A stretch of DNA of 37,622 bases from Methylophilaceae bacterium (GTDB lineage: Bacteria; Pseudomonadota; Gammaproteobacteria; Burkholderiales; Methylophilaceae): NCBI GenBank assembly GCA_006844635.1, contig SPJO01000122.1, positions 1 through 37,622 of the forward strand. The letters are read 5' to 3'. The position numbers and the translations under genes are program-made. Below, in pieces: positions 7,922-15,212 of the stretch. The notes below the pieces were generated by a model. It was given only the letters and a program-made list of their open reading frames with translations, had not been told where the DNA came from and did not search any database. Positions within the stretch are counted from its first letter, which is position 1. Every line of letters starts with the position of its first letter.

Positions 7922-8326
7922 TTAGTTGTTTAAATTAGCCAGTAGCTGTGTGGCTAGCTGTTCTACTCGTGTTAGCCCAGCATCTGCTTTCGTGAGAAAT
8001 TCCTTGCTCATGCTATTCGGGTCGGCCCATTGTTTGCCATTAATTAAGCAGCGTTTGGCTAGTTTCTGAACATTGAGGTCTTCTAGCGCGAAGCTTAGTT
8101 CTGTCCAAAGCGTCGCTAACTCTGCTTCGGTTTGATAGTGTCGTTTTTCGGTGTCGTTGAGTTGACGAATATAAACAGCTGTTCGGCGTGCAGCGATGAT
8201 GACTTTTCGCAAGGCGTCTTTAGAAGCGTTTTGTCTTGCTTCATTGGCGCGACGCAGGTTGGCTAACCAACGGCTAGCGTTTTTAATTAAGTCCCATAAT
8301 GCAGTAGGGCTAAGTACGTCTATCAT
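7922..8326 (-). CDS. Hypothetical helical protein
   Basis: A 134-residue protein that I do not recognise. It is predicted to be almost entirely alpha-helical and cytoplasmic, rich in Arg, Ala and Leu in its first half (WLANLRRANEARQNASKDAL) and without signal peptide, membrane segments or cysteine pairs; one Cys is present in KRCLINGKQW. The pattern resembles small helical-bundle proteins but has no catalytic signature. It ends 19 bases before the start of the DUF2946-like gene, so the two, with the TonB receptor, may form one transcription unit. Nothing shows whether it is functionally linked. Confidence 0.65.
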   Translation of the reverse strand: MIDVLSPTALWDLIKNASRWLANLRRANEARQNASKDALRKVIIAARRTAVYIRQLNDTEKRHYQTEAELATLWTELSFALEDLNVQKLAKRCLINGKQWADPNSMSKEFLTKADAGLTRVEQLATQLLANLNN

Positions 8327-8397
8327 CGATATCTGTACCCGCGATTAGCACGAAGGTCCTGAAATGATGGTAAATATAGAGCATTCTTTAACTACTA

Positions 8398-9840
8398 TTA
8401 TGATGACAAGAAGAACGCCGCTGTAAATATTATTGCCGAGATAAGTAGAACAAGAATGCTTTGCCAGTCCTTAGCAGCAAAGACGACAGGGTCGTCATCA
8501 ACTTGTCCTCTGTGTGCTTTCATCCACATCCGGCTAATCCAGTACAGTAAGATTGGCGGCATTAACCAAAGCCAGAAAGTGTTTTGATACATTTTGTTTG
8601 TATCTGGGCTGTTAATATACAAGGAAAAGATGAGGACTGAACCGATCCCAGCACTGACGCCAATGGCCATAAGGACAGGTAAATCATCAACAGAATAACC
8701 TCTGCCAGCAGGCTCTTTTTTATTGGCTTGTAGTGTTACTAAAAGCTCTGAATAGCGTTTTACCATTGCTAGACTAAGGAAGATGAACATGGAGAATGCT
8801 AGCAGCCAAAATGATGGCTGAATATCGGTAGCAGCAGCGCCAGCAATAATACGCATAGTGTATAAGCCAGCTAGCATCATCACATCAACGATGACTTGCT
8901 TTTTCAACCATAGGGAATAGGCAAGGGTGATCAGGAAGTATATAAATAGCACCATGACAAACAGTTTTGGTAACAGCGTGGCAATGCTAAAAGCAGCGAC
9001 TAACAGTATTGGCACCATTACCATGCCTTGCCAAATTGGGATAGTGCAAGCAGCAAAAGGGCGCTTGCGTTTGCGCACATGTGCTCGGTCAGACTCTAAA
9101 TCTAGCAGGTCATTTAATACGTAGACAGAAGAAGCACATAAGCTGAATGCAAAGAAAGCATAAGCGACCTGTAAAAGCCCATGGATGGAGCCAATTTGGT
9201 GAGCTGCAAGCAATGGGACGATAATTAATGCATTTTTTAACCATTGGTGTACGCGTATTGCCTTAATGTAAGTGAGTAGACTCGCTTGTTTTGGCTCGAT
9301 GATATTTGCAATTGCCGTTGGCGTACCTGATAGTTTGTTGGTGAGGTTTTTATTTGAGGATACGACAATGGCATTAGCGGCATGTTGCCAAACAACAAGG
9401 TCTACTTTGTTATCGCCAGCGTAATCAAAACCACGTTCGCCATATAATTGAACGAGCTTGTTAGCTTTGTTGCTGCCTGAAAGGTTTGTGTCTTTGTTTG
9501 TTGCTAAGACTTCGTCAAAGCACTGTAGGTGGTTTGCAATGCCATCTGCCCAGACTTGAGGGGAGGCCGTTGCTAATACAACTTTCCTTTTTTTTGCTCT
9601 TGCTTCTTCAATTAGTGTCAGCATTTCTTCACGATAGGGTAGTGTGGCCCAGTTAAAGCGCACCTTTGTGGCTAATTGCTGCTTCAAATAAGCTTTGCCT
9701 TTTATTAACCAGAAAGGTAGTAGGAATAAGCCAAGCGGATATTGCTTTAGCATTAAGAAGAATGCTTCGTAAAGTAAGTCTGTTGCAATCAGTGTGTGAT
9801 CACAATCAACGCAAAAAGGAAGGTTGCTTTTGGTATCCAT
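8398..9840 (-). CDS. HAD phosphatase-UbiA prenyltransferase fusion (decaprenyl-phosphate phosphoribosyltransferase-like)
   Basis: A 480-residue two-domain protein. Residues 1-190 form a HAD-superfamily phosphatase with the nucleophile motif DCDHT (Asp12, Asp14) and the threonine motif VLATASP. Residues about 205-480 are a multi-spanning UbiA-type prenyltransferase with the Mg-diphosphate motif NDLLDLESDR (near residue 242) followed by KRKRP, and a second motif ending KRYSE (near residue 359). These variants match the family that attaches phosphoribosyl to polyprenyl phosphate (mycobacterial Rv3806c type) better than quinone or heme enzymes. Fusion to a phosphatase suggests both transfer and dephosphorylation to polyprenyl-phosphoryl-pentose. 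A longer in-frame ATG at 9882 would overlap the upstream gene; the ATG at 9840, two bases after that stop, is preferred. Confidence 0.85.
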   Translation of the reverse strand: MDTKSNLPFCVDCDHTLIATDLLYEAFFLMLKQYPLGLFLLPFWLIKGKAYLKQQLATKVRFNWATLPYREEMLTLIEEARAKKRKVVLATASPQVWADGIANHLQCFDEVLATNKDTNLSGSNKANKLVQLYGERGFDYAGDNKVDLVVWQHAANAIVVSSNKNLTNKLSGTPTAIANIIEPKQASLLTYIKAIRVHQWLKNALIIVPLLAAHQIGSIHGLLQVAYAFFAFSLCASSVYVLNDLLDLESDRAHVRKRKRPFAACTIPIWQGMVMVPILLVAAFSIATLLPKLFVMVLFIYFLITLAYSLWLKKQVIVDVMMLAGLYTMRIIAGAAATDIQPSFWLLAFSMFIFLSLAMVKRYSELLVTLQANKKEPAGRGYSVDDLPVLMAIGVSAGIGSVLIFSLYINSPDTNKMYQNTFWLWLMPPILLYWISRMWMKAHRGQVDDDPVVFAAKDWQSILVLLISAIIFTAAFFLSS

Positions 9841-9842
9841 TA

Positions 9843-10217
9843 TTACCCTTGTGCAATGATAGCAACACCCAGTGCAATGCATAATGTGCCTGCCACCTTA
9901 GTTGCTGTGAGTACTTCGCCATTAATAAAAAATGCAAGTAGCATTGTAATGATAAAACCAAGTCCGACAAATGGATAAGCAAAGCTGACATCGACTTTTG
10001 CTAGGACGAGTAGCCAAACTGCCGCGCTAGCAAAGTATAAGCTTAGCCCTCCAATCACATAAGCATTCGTGACTATGGCTTTAATAATATTAATGGTTTC
10101 TGATGATTGTATCGCTGAGAGCACCATTGGGTTGCTCATGCCTGTTTTAAGTACGATTTGCGCAAATGAAGACAGTAAAATGCTGCTCAGTATCAGGGTA
10201 AGTAAATATAAACTCAT
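9843..10217 (-). CDS. Small EamA/SMR-type membrane transporter (ArnE/ArnF-like)
   Basis: A protein of about 124 residues with four predicted membrane helices and an SMR/EamA pattern: SSFAQIVLKTGM in helix 1, VDVSFAYPFVGLGFIITMLLA in helix 3, and a C-terminal GTLCIALGVAIIAQG helix. Single-domain proteins of this kind include the ArnE/ArnF flippase subunits and polyprenyl-phosphate-sugar flippases. Its place between a prenyl-phosphate pentose synthase and a GT39-type glycosyltransferase strongly suggests that it moves the lipid-linked sugar across the inner membrane. Starts at 10256, 10235 or 10217 are all possible; the last puts the first helix right at the N-terminus, as in relatives. Confidence 0.8.
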   Translation of the reverse strand: MSLYLLTLILSSILLSSFAQIVLKTGMSNPMVLSAIQSSETINIIKAIVTNAYVIGGLSLYFASAAVWLLVLAKVDVSFAYPFVGLGFIITMLLAFFINGEVLTATKVAGTLCIALGVAIIAQG

Positions 10218-10242
10218 GTTAGGTCTCTTTTTCATATTCTTT

Positions 10243-11484
10243 CTATAATGACGCACTATGCTGAGCAGGTTTTGCGCTGTTTTTGGTTAGCCACCCTTGT
10301 ATCGCATAGGCTGAAAACATGGCTAAGAAAGGGTCAATTGGTAGATGGTATCGATCTTGTCCAACAGTGAGTAATGGAAATACGAAGAAAAAGCCAAATG
10401 TGGCAGGTAAAGCGCTGAAGATAGATAGTTCACGCTTCCTCAATAGTTGATATAGCCCAATAGCAGCAATGATGAGCATTGCCCACCAATATATCGTGGA
10501 GAGAAGTTTTAAGGTTAGAATGGAGCGGTCACCTAGTTTTTTGTATAAATCACCATTCCATACGATACCAATTGTTTCGGCCCTGTAGGTAAGGTGCGCG
10601 CGCAGCACCCCGAGTTTGAGATATTGCAAAGGGTGCGCTTTAATATAGTCAATCGCTTCTTTTTTATAATACTTGTCTCTTACCACCTCATCTTTAAAAT
10701 CAAGGCTAGGCAGTGGTACATAGCCACCATTAGACCCTTCATGGTTTCCCATCCATAAATTAGCACCACCATTGGCTGAGATGAGTACAAACTGTCCAAA
10801 GTGCTGATAGTTACGATAAACCCATGGTGAAAATAATATTGCTGCAGAGAGTGTTGCAGTGATAAAGGCTGTTAGGCAGGTGCCAATTGATTCTTTTTTA
10901 AACCATTGCAAAAGAGGTAGCAAGCCAAGCAAGGGTAAAGCGGTTGGTCTAATATAGGTCGCAGCGCAGATTAATGCGCCCCAAAAAATAGCCCTGACAA
11001 TTGGTGGGATGCGCTGATTTCCCCATGTGTATAAAGCAGCAAGGACTAGAAAGATAAAAAAGAGTTCACTCGCATGGATAGTCGTGAATTGAATCAAAAT
11101 AGGCCAGACAGCAACTAACAAAGCAGCAATTGAAGCAACTCTTTCACTTAGGTGTTGTTTAGCGACACCATAGGTCAATACGACAATCATAGTGCCAATA
11201 ATTAGGTTGAAGATGGCCACAGCATGATAAGACTGGCCAAAGAAATAATAGAGTAGCCCATAAATCGCTGATGTGCCCACCGGCCAATAGACTGTGGTGC
11301 TACCGTCTGGCCAAGCATAGCCATTACCAGATGCAATGCTGAGAGCAAACTGGTCGTATACGACGGAGTCGCCAACAGGGTCAACCGCGACGAAGCAAGC
11401 CCATAATACTCTTAAAAAAATTGCGAGAAAAAGAATCTGTTTGAAGTTTAAGTTGAGCAGGTGCTTAATCATTGATTTAGTCAT
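10243..11484 (-). CDS. GT39/ArnT-like membrane glycosyltransferase
   Basis: A 413-residue polytopic inner-membrane protein with about ten hydrophobic segments. The first periplasmic loop contains acidic residues in DPVGDSVVYDQFA and the aromatic GNGYAWPDGSTTVYWPVGTSAIYGLLY stretch, typical of the PMT_2/ArnT (GT39/GT83) superfamily, which transfers a sugar from a polyprenyl-phosphate carrier to lipid, protein or polysaccharide on the periplasmic face. The acceptor is not predictable. It is the first gene of a three-gene unit with the small transporter and HAD-UbiA fusion, whose products would supply and flip its donor. The start could also be the ATG four codons later. Confidence 0.83.
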   Translation of the reverse strand: MTKSMIKHLLNLNFKQILFLAIFLRVLWACFVAVDPVGDSVVYDQFALSIASGNGYAWPDGSTTVYWPVGTSAIYGLLYYFFGQSYHAVAIFNLIIGTMIVVLTYGVAKQHLSERVASIAALLVAVWPILIQFTTIHASELFFIFLVLAALYTWGNQRIPPIVRAIFWGALICAATYIRPTALPLLGLLPLLQWFKKESIGTCLTAFITATLSAAILFSPWVYRNYQHFGQFVLISANGGANLWMGNHEGSNGGYVPLPSLDFKDEVVRDKYYKKEAIDYIKAHPLQYLKLGVLRAHLTYRAETIGIVWNGDLYKKLGDRSILTLKLLSTIYWWAMLIIAAIGLYQLLRKRELSIFSALPATFGFFFVFPLLTVGQDRYHLPIDPFLAMFSAYAIQGWLTKNSAKPAQHSASL

Positions 11485-11521
11485 GAACTTTGTTTTATCG
11501 TACGAACACCATTATAACCAG

Positions 11522-11914
11522 CTAACCTTGGTTAGCATAATCCGAGACTACAGTCCCTTGATGATAGACGGCTTGCCAGTGTTGATTGTCTACAATTTGC
11601 CACACTGTTAACCGTTTAGTGTGGCGCATTGGTTGGGTTAATAAGTAGCTTAACAAAAATACATTGCCATTTAGTGACTTAATCGAAAATTCACTGGTTT
11701 GCCACATGTCGCTGCTTGGCCTTGTGGGTCTATTTTGTAAGGCATCTAATGCAAATGCTCTGCTATATGTCTTCCCACTTGCGCCAACCTCCCAAAAGTC
11801 TGCCGATACTAACCTTTCAAAGTCTTTGCTATTCGCCTCAGGACAAGCCGCATGATATAAAGGTTCTAGTGAAGTAAGCGTGGTCAAAATTTTGTCTAAG
11901 TCTGTGGGCAGCAT
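11522..11914 (-). CDS. DUF4440 / NTF2-like protein
   Basis: A 130-residue cytoplasmic protein with the cone-shaped NTF2-like fold pattern of DUF4440: an N-terminal helix LEPLYHAA, then FERLVSADFWEVGASGKTYSR, and later strands FLLSYLLTQ, TVWQIVDNQHWQAVYHQGTVV. Members are small ligand-binding or enzyme-like proteins with few known functions. It lies between the glycosyltransferase gene and the sodB terminator, so it is probably transcribed alone or together with the downstream membrane cassette (the gap to the glycosyltransferase start is 37 bases). Confidence 0.75.
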   Translation of the reverse strand: MLPTDLDKILTTLTSLEPLYHAACPEANSKDFERLVSADFWEVGASGKTYSRAFALDALQNRPTRPSSDMWQTSEFSIKSLNGNVFLLSYLLTQPMRHTKRLTVWQIVDNQHWQAVYHQGTVVSDYANQG

Positions 11915-11947
11915 GGACAGTCACTCTATGTAAAGTTAGGGTTCAAT

Positions 11948-11976
11948 AAAAAAGCCAAGTGTTAAACTTGGCTTTT
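11948..11976 (-). terminator. Terminator after sodB
   Basis: AAAAGCCAAGT / ACTTGGCTTTT with a short GTTAA loop lies about 20 bases past the sodB stop. A and T tracts flank both sides, giving a standard intrinsic terminator. Confidence 0.9.
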
Positions 11977-11995
11977 CGTTTTCTAACTGCAGATT

Positions 11996-12574
11996 TTAGA
12001 AGTTTGCACTAGCAAAATCCCAATTAGCTAAGCTGGTAATGAATGTTTCAACAAATTTAGGGCGAGCGTTACGGTAGTCGATGTAGTATGCGTGTTCCCA
12101 AACATCGATACAAAGTAGCGCCGTATCGCCAGTTGTTAATGGCGTGCCTGCTGCACCCATATTAACGATATCGACTGAACCATCAGCTTTTTTCACTAAC
12201 CATGTCCAGCCAGAACCAAAGTTGCCAACAGCAGAAGCTTGGAATGCTGCTTTAAACTCATCGAAGCTGCCCCATTTAGCGTTAATAGCATCAGCTAATG
12301 CGCCAGTTGGTGCGCCGCCGCCGTTAGGTTTCATTGAGTTCCAGAAGAAAGTGTGGTTCCAAATTTGTGCTGAGTTGTTATAAATGCCGCCAGAAGCTTT
12401 TTTGATGATGTCTTCTAGTGCTGCATTTTCGAACTCTGTACCAACGATTAGTTTGTTTAGGTTGGTGACATAGGCATTGTGGTGTTTGCCATAGTGAAAC
12501 TCTAATGTTTCAGCTGAGATGTGAGGGGCAAGTGCATCTTGAGCATAAGGTAGCGCTGGTAATTTATGTTCCAT
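11996..12574 (-). CDS. sodB: Superoxide dismutase, Fe type
   Basis: Dismutes superoxide to oxygen and peroxide in the cytoplasm. The 192 residues match FeSOD length. The four metal ligands are His27 (FHYGKHHNAYV), His74 (IWNHTFFWNSM), and the Asp and His of DVWEHAYYIDYRN near residues 157 and 161. Markers of the iron-type family are the SAQIWNHTFFW context and the FGSGWTWLV stretch. It sits 47 bases downstream of xerC on the same strand but is likely to have its own promoter, and it ends at a strong terminator. Confidence 0.96.
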   Translation of the reverse strand: MEHKLPALPYAQDALAPHISAETLEFHYGKHHNAYVTNLNKLIVGTEFENAALEDIIKKASGGIYNNSAQIWNHTFFWNSMKPNGGGAPTGALADAINAKWGSFDEFKAAFQASAVGNFGSGWTWLVKKADGSVDIVNMGAAGTPLTTGDTALLCIDVWEHAYYIDYRNARPKFVETFITSLANWDFASANF

Positions 12575-12621
12575 TTTATTTTCCTAACAGTTAATAGTTT
12601 TAAAATTGATATGGCCAATTC

Positions 12622-13515
12622 TTATTTATTATGGTTTTTCTTTTTGGCACGAGGGTGCGCGGTATCGTACACTTTGGTCAGGTGTTGGTAATCTAAATGT
12701 GTATACACCTGAGTGGTGCTGATGTTGGCATGACCAAGCATCTCTTGTACGGCACGCAAATCTCCACTAGATTGTAGCACGTGTGAAGCAAAACTGTGCC
12801 GCAACATGTGTGGATGGACAGAAGAGTTAATCCCTTGTTTAACGGACCATGCCTTCAAGCGGTATTGTATATTGCGTGCAGATAGGCGTTTACCAAGCTT
12901 GCCAATAAATACCGCTTTTTCATCAGGGTTTTTGGCTAATAATTTGGGGCGTATTTCAAGCCAATGCTTGATAGCACTTACTGCATGCTCGCCCAGTGGC
13001 ACGATGCGGGTTTTGTTCCCTTTACCAGTGACAGTGACCGTACCTTCAGAAAAATCGAGCTGGTCAATATTGAGGCTAACGAGCTCGCTTAAACGTAACC
13101 CAGATGAGTAAAAAAGTTCTAAGGCTGCGTGGTCTCGTATGCTGAGGATGTCATCATCTTTAATATCGACAAGTTTGATGGCTTGTTCAATCGATAGGGC
13201 TTGCGGCAGCTTTTTCGCTGATTTGGGTGCTTTTAAATCCTTGGCTGGGTTGCTGGTGTAGCCATGGCGCTGGACGAGGTAATCGAAAAACCCACGCCAG
13301 CTAGATAGTAAACGTGCGATGCTTTTACCGCTTAACCCTTTGCTGTGGAGTGCGGCAGTCATACGGCGGATGTCCGCGCTATCAATGTCTGCCAACGCTG
13401 TTTTGCTGTTAAGGCTGAGTAGTCGGTTAATGTCGCGCGCATAGTGCGCTCTGGTGAGCTCGCTTAAACCGCGCTCAACATGGAGGAATTGAAGATATTC
13501 AGCTAATAAGTCCAC
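12622..13515 (-). CDS. xerC: Tyrosine recombinase XerC
   Basis: With XerD, resolves chromosome dimers at dif during division. The 297-residue protein has an N-terminal SAM-like DNA-binding domain (EYLQFLHVERGLSELTRAHY) and a catalytic domain with all active-site residues: Arg141 (SSGLRLSEL), Lys165 (TGKGNKTR), His236 and Arg239 (HPHMLRHSFASHVL), His262 (LGHANISTTQ) and Tyr271 (VYTHLD). It is third in the dapF-DUF484-xerC unit, a conserved arrangement in beta- and gammaproteobacteria, which marks it as the housekeeping recombinase and not a phage or integron integrase. The gap to DUF484 is 18 bases. Confidence 0.95.
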   Translation of the reverse strand: MDLLAEYLQFLHVERGLSELTRAHYARDINRLLSLNSKTALADIDSADIRRMTAALHSKGLSGKSIARLLSSWRGFFDYLVQRHGYTSNPAKDLKAPKSAKKLPQALSIEQAIKLVDIKDDDILSIRDHAALELFYSSGLRLSELVSLNIDQLDFSEGTVTVTGKGNKTRIVPLGEHAVSAIKHWLEIRPKLLAKNPDEKAVFIGKLGKRLSARNIQYRLKAWSVKQGINSSVHPHMLRHSFASHVLQSSGDLRAVQEMLGHANISTTQVYTHLDYQHLTKVYDTAHPRAKKKNHNK

Positions 13516-13533
13516 ATCCGTCAGTGAATCATT

Positions 13534-14178
13534 TTAAAGGTATCTAGAAATCGCCGCACTGACAATCTCACCAATTTTCATGACAAAATCCGTTTCCATA
13601 TCAGCTTGGAAGTGATGTGCATCTTGACTGGCGAGGGCTAAGAAGCCTATACAAGCATCTCCTTTTAATGGGATAACTGCCATCGATGCTACCGCATCAG
13701 TAAACCAGTCTTTTTCAGCGATTTCTGGTGGTGCGCCACAACAGGGCTTGTCTTGGGCTAATACCCAAGCTTTTGTCTCTTCAGAAACTTTGCCAAAAGC
13801 GGCTTGAATGTAAGCAGCTTTTTCTGCTTGATCTGACCAGACACATAAATGTGAGCCATTTAGGTCGAAGTTTTCTGGAATGTATCGGTTGATGAATTGC
13901 TTTATCGCATCAAAGTCTGTTGCTTTGTGTAAGCCAACATTTAACCCGTGCACTTTATTGGCAATCAGTTCGTTTTCTTCAGCATTCAGAATTAGCTCGG
14001 CATAGCGTTCTTGCAGTGCATTGATTTTGTCGCGTTGCGCTAGTTGTTGACGTTCCGCTAGGGAAATCGCGCCATTGCCATGTGGGCTTGGCAAGTGGAT
14101 ATCCGCGAGTAAGCTGGCATTCTTCTCAAAGAATGCGGGGTTGTCTTTTAAATATATGGCAATTTCATCTTCTTGCAT
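13534..14178 (-). CDS. DUF484 family protein
   Basis: A 214-residue cytoplasmic protein of the DUF484 family. The N-terminus (YLKDNPAFFEKNASLLADIHLPSPHGNGAISLAERQQ) is the family hallmark, followed by a coiled-coil helix (ALQERYAELILNAEENELIANKVH) and a GAF-like domain ending GEIVSAAISRYL. The biochemical role is unknown; the family is consistently encoded between dapF and xerC, and a link to recombination or the cell cycle has only been guessed from that. Gaps of 18 bases to xerC and 40 to dapF support co-transcription. Confidence 0.92.
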   Translation of the reverse strand: MQEDEIAIYLKDNPAFFEKNASLLADIHLPSPHGNGAISLAERQQLAQRDKINALQERYAELILNAEENELIANKVHGLNVGLHKATDFDAIKQFINRYIPENFDLNGSHLCVWSDQAEKAAYIQAAFGKVSEETKAWVLAQDKPCCGAPPEIAEKDWFTDAVASMAVIPLKGDACIGFLALASQDAHHFQADMETDFVMKIGEIVSAAISRYL

Positions 14179-14218
14179 GGTTCATCCTAACTATAAAACA
14201 CTTCATTCAGCTTGAACG

Positions 14219-15049
14219 CTAAATATCAATAGATCCTTCAAACACAATTTCTGCTGGGCCTGTCATCATCACTGGCGTTTGCGAGCCTTGCCAAGCGATA
14301 CTGAGCTGCCCGCCACGGGTATTAACGGTTACTGGAGATTGTAACAAACCTAGCTGAATACCGCTGACGACAGCAGCACACGCACCCGTACCACAGGCGA
14401 GCGTTTCACCACTGCCACGCTCGTATACGCGCAACTTGATTTCATGCGCACTAACAACTTGCATAAAGCCTGCATTCACATGTTCTGGAAACAGGGAGTG
14501 CGATTCAATTTTTGGGCCTAGCTGCGCTACATCCGTAGTATCAATGTCTTCGACTAGGGTAACAGCATGTGGGTTGCCCATTGAAACAGCCGAAATGCGC
14601 ATGTCGCCGTCTTCTAATGGCAGGCTGTAAGTGTCTTTGGCCACATCCGTTAAAAACGGTAGCGCTGCTGGTGAAAAGTTCGGTGGGCCCATATTGACCG
14701 TAACTTCGTTGTTCTCTTGTAAAGTGAGCATAATGATGCCGCTCGCTGTTTCTACTGAAATCTCTCGTTTGCTCGTAAGCCCTTTCTCTACCACAAATCG
14801 TACAAAGCAACGGGCGCCGTTGCCACATTGTTGTACTTCCCCGCCATCTGCATTAAAAATGCGATAACGAAAGTCGACATTGGGTGTCGCGGTTTTTTCA
14901 ACCATCAACAGTTGGTCGCAACCAATACCAAAGTACCGGTTCGCTAAATGTTTGATTTGCGTTGTGCTGAGCTCAATGCTGCTGGTATAGCTGTCAATGA
15001 CGATAAAATCGTTGCCAGCACCTTGCATTTTTGTAAAGTTAAGTTTCAT
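14219..15049 (-). CDS. dapF: Diaminopimelate epimerase
   Basis: Interconverts LL- and meso-diaminopimelate for lysine and peptidoglycan synthesis. The 276 residues show the two-domain epimerase with its catalytic cysteine pair, Cys75 in QQCGNGARCF and Cys219 in GSGETLACGTGACA; the N-terminal FTKMQGAGNDFIVID motif is intact. It is the first gene of the dapF-DUF484-xerC unit and diverges from metK across a 163-base region. Confidence 0.97.
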   Translation of the reverse strand: MKLNFTKMQGAGNDFIVIDSYTSSIELSTTQIKHLANRYFGIGCDQLLMVEKTATPNVDFRYRIFNADGGEVQQCGNGARCFVRFVVEKGLTSKREISVETASGIIMLTLQENNEVTVNMGPPNFSPAALPFLTDVAKDTYSLPLEDGDMRISAVSMGNPHAVTLVEDIDTTDVAQLGPKIESHSLFPEHVNAGFMQVVSAHEIKLRVYERGSGETLACGTGACAAVVSGIQLGLLQSPVTVNTRGGQLSIAWQGSQTPVMMTGPAEIVFEGSIDI

Positions 15050-15147
15050 CGTACCGATAATATTATAATGTGCTGTTGTTATAGCGATATGAAGTATTTA
15101 TATATATCACTGCAATTATCTACTACAATAGCAAAATCATGATTCGG

Positions 15148-15187
15148 ATGCACTTGCTTTAGCCTTTAGTTGGTGCATTACTTTTTT
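15148..15187 (+). promoter_or_regulatory. Terminator-like hairpin in the metK leader
   Basis: ATGCAC (15148-15153) pairs with GTGCAT (15173-15178). The stem continues inward by a T-G wobble, a mismatch, a G-T wobble, then C-G and T-A around a nine-base loop, and is followed after three bases by TTTTTT (15182-15187). On this strand there is no upstream gene to terminate, because dapF runs the other way. A leader attenuator for metK is therefore the natural reading. I cannot assign it to a known SAM riboswitch class. Confidence 0.45.
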
Positions 15188-15212
15188 AACTTTAAACTTT
15201 TCAAGGCGCACA

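Noticed and set aside
7903..7925. Zur operator upstream of the DUF2946-like gene
   Set aside because: Only about one half-site matches the usual palindrome, so I list it as a hint only.
9840..9882. Longer start for the HAD-UbiA fusion (extra 14 residues rich in Cys and His)
   Set aside because: The extension lies inside the end of the upstream transporter gene in another frame, and the HAD nucleophile motif normally lies very near the N-terminus. The ATG at 9840, two bases after the upstream stop, fits better.
12622..13515. Phage or integron integrase
   Set aside because: The dapF-DUF484-xerC context and length identify the housekeeping XerC; no attachment site, cassette or phage gene is nearby.
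15050..15212. Known SAM riboswitch (SAM-I, SAM-II, SAM/SAH) or MetJ box before metK
   Set aside because: None of the conserved cores I know is present and no AGACGTCT-like repeats are seen.
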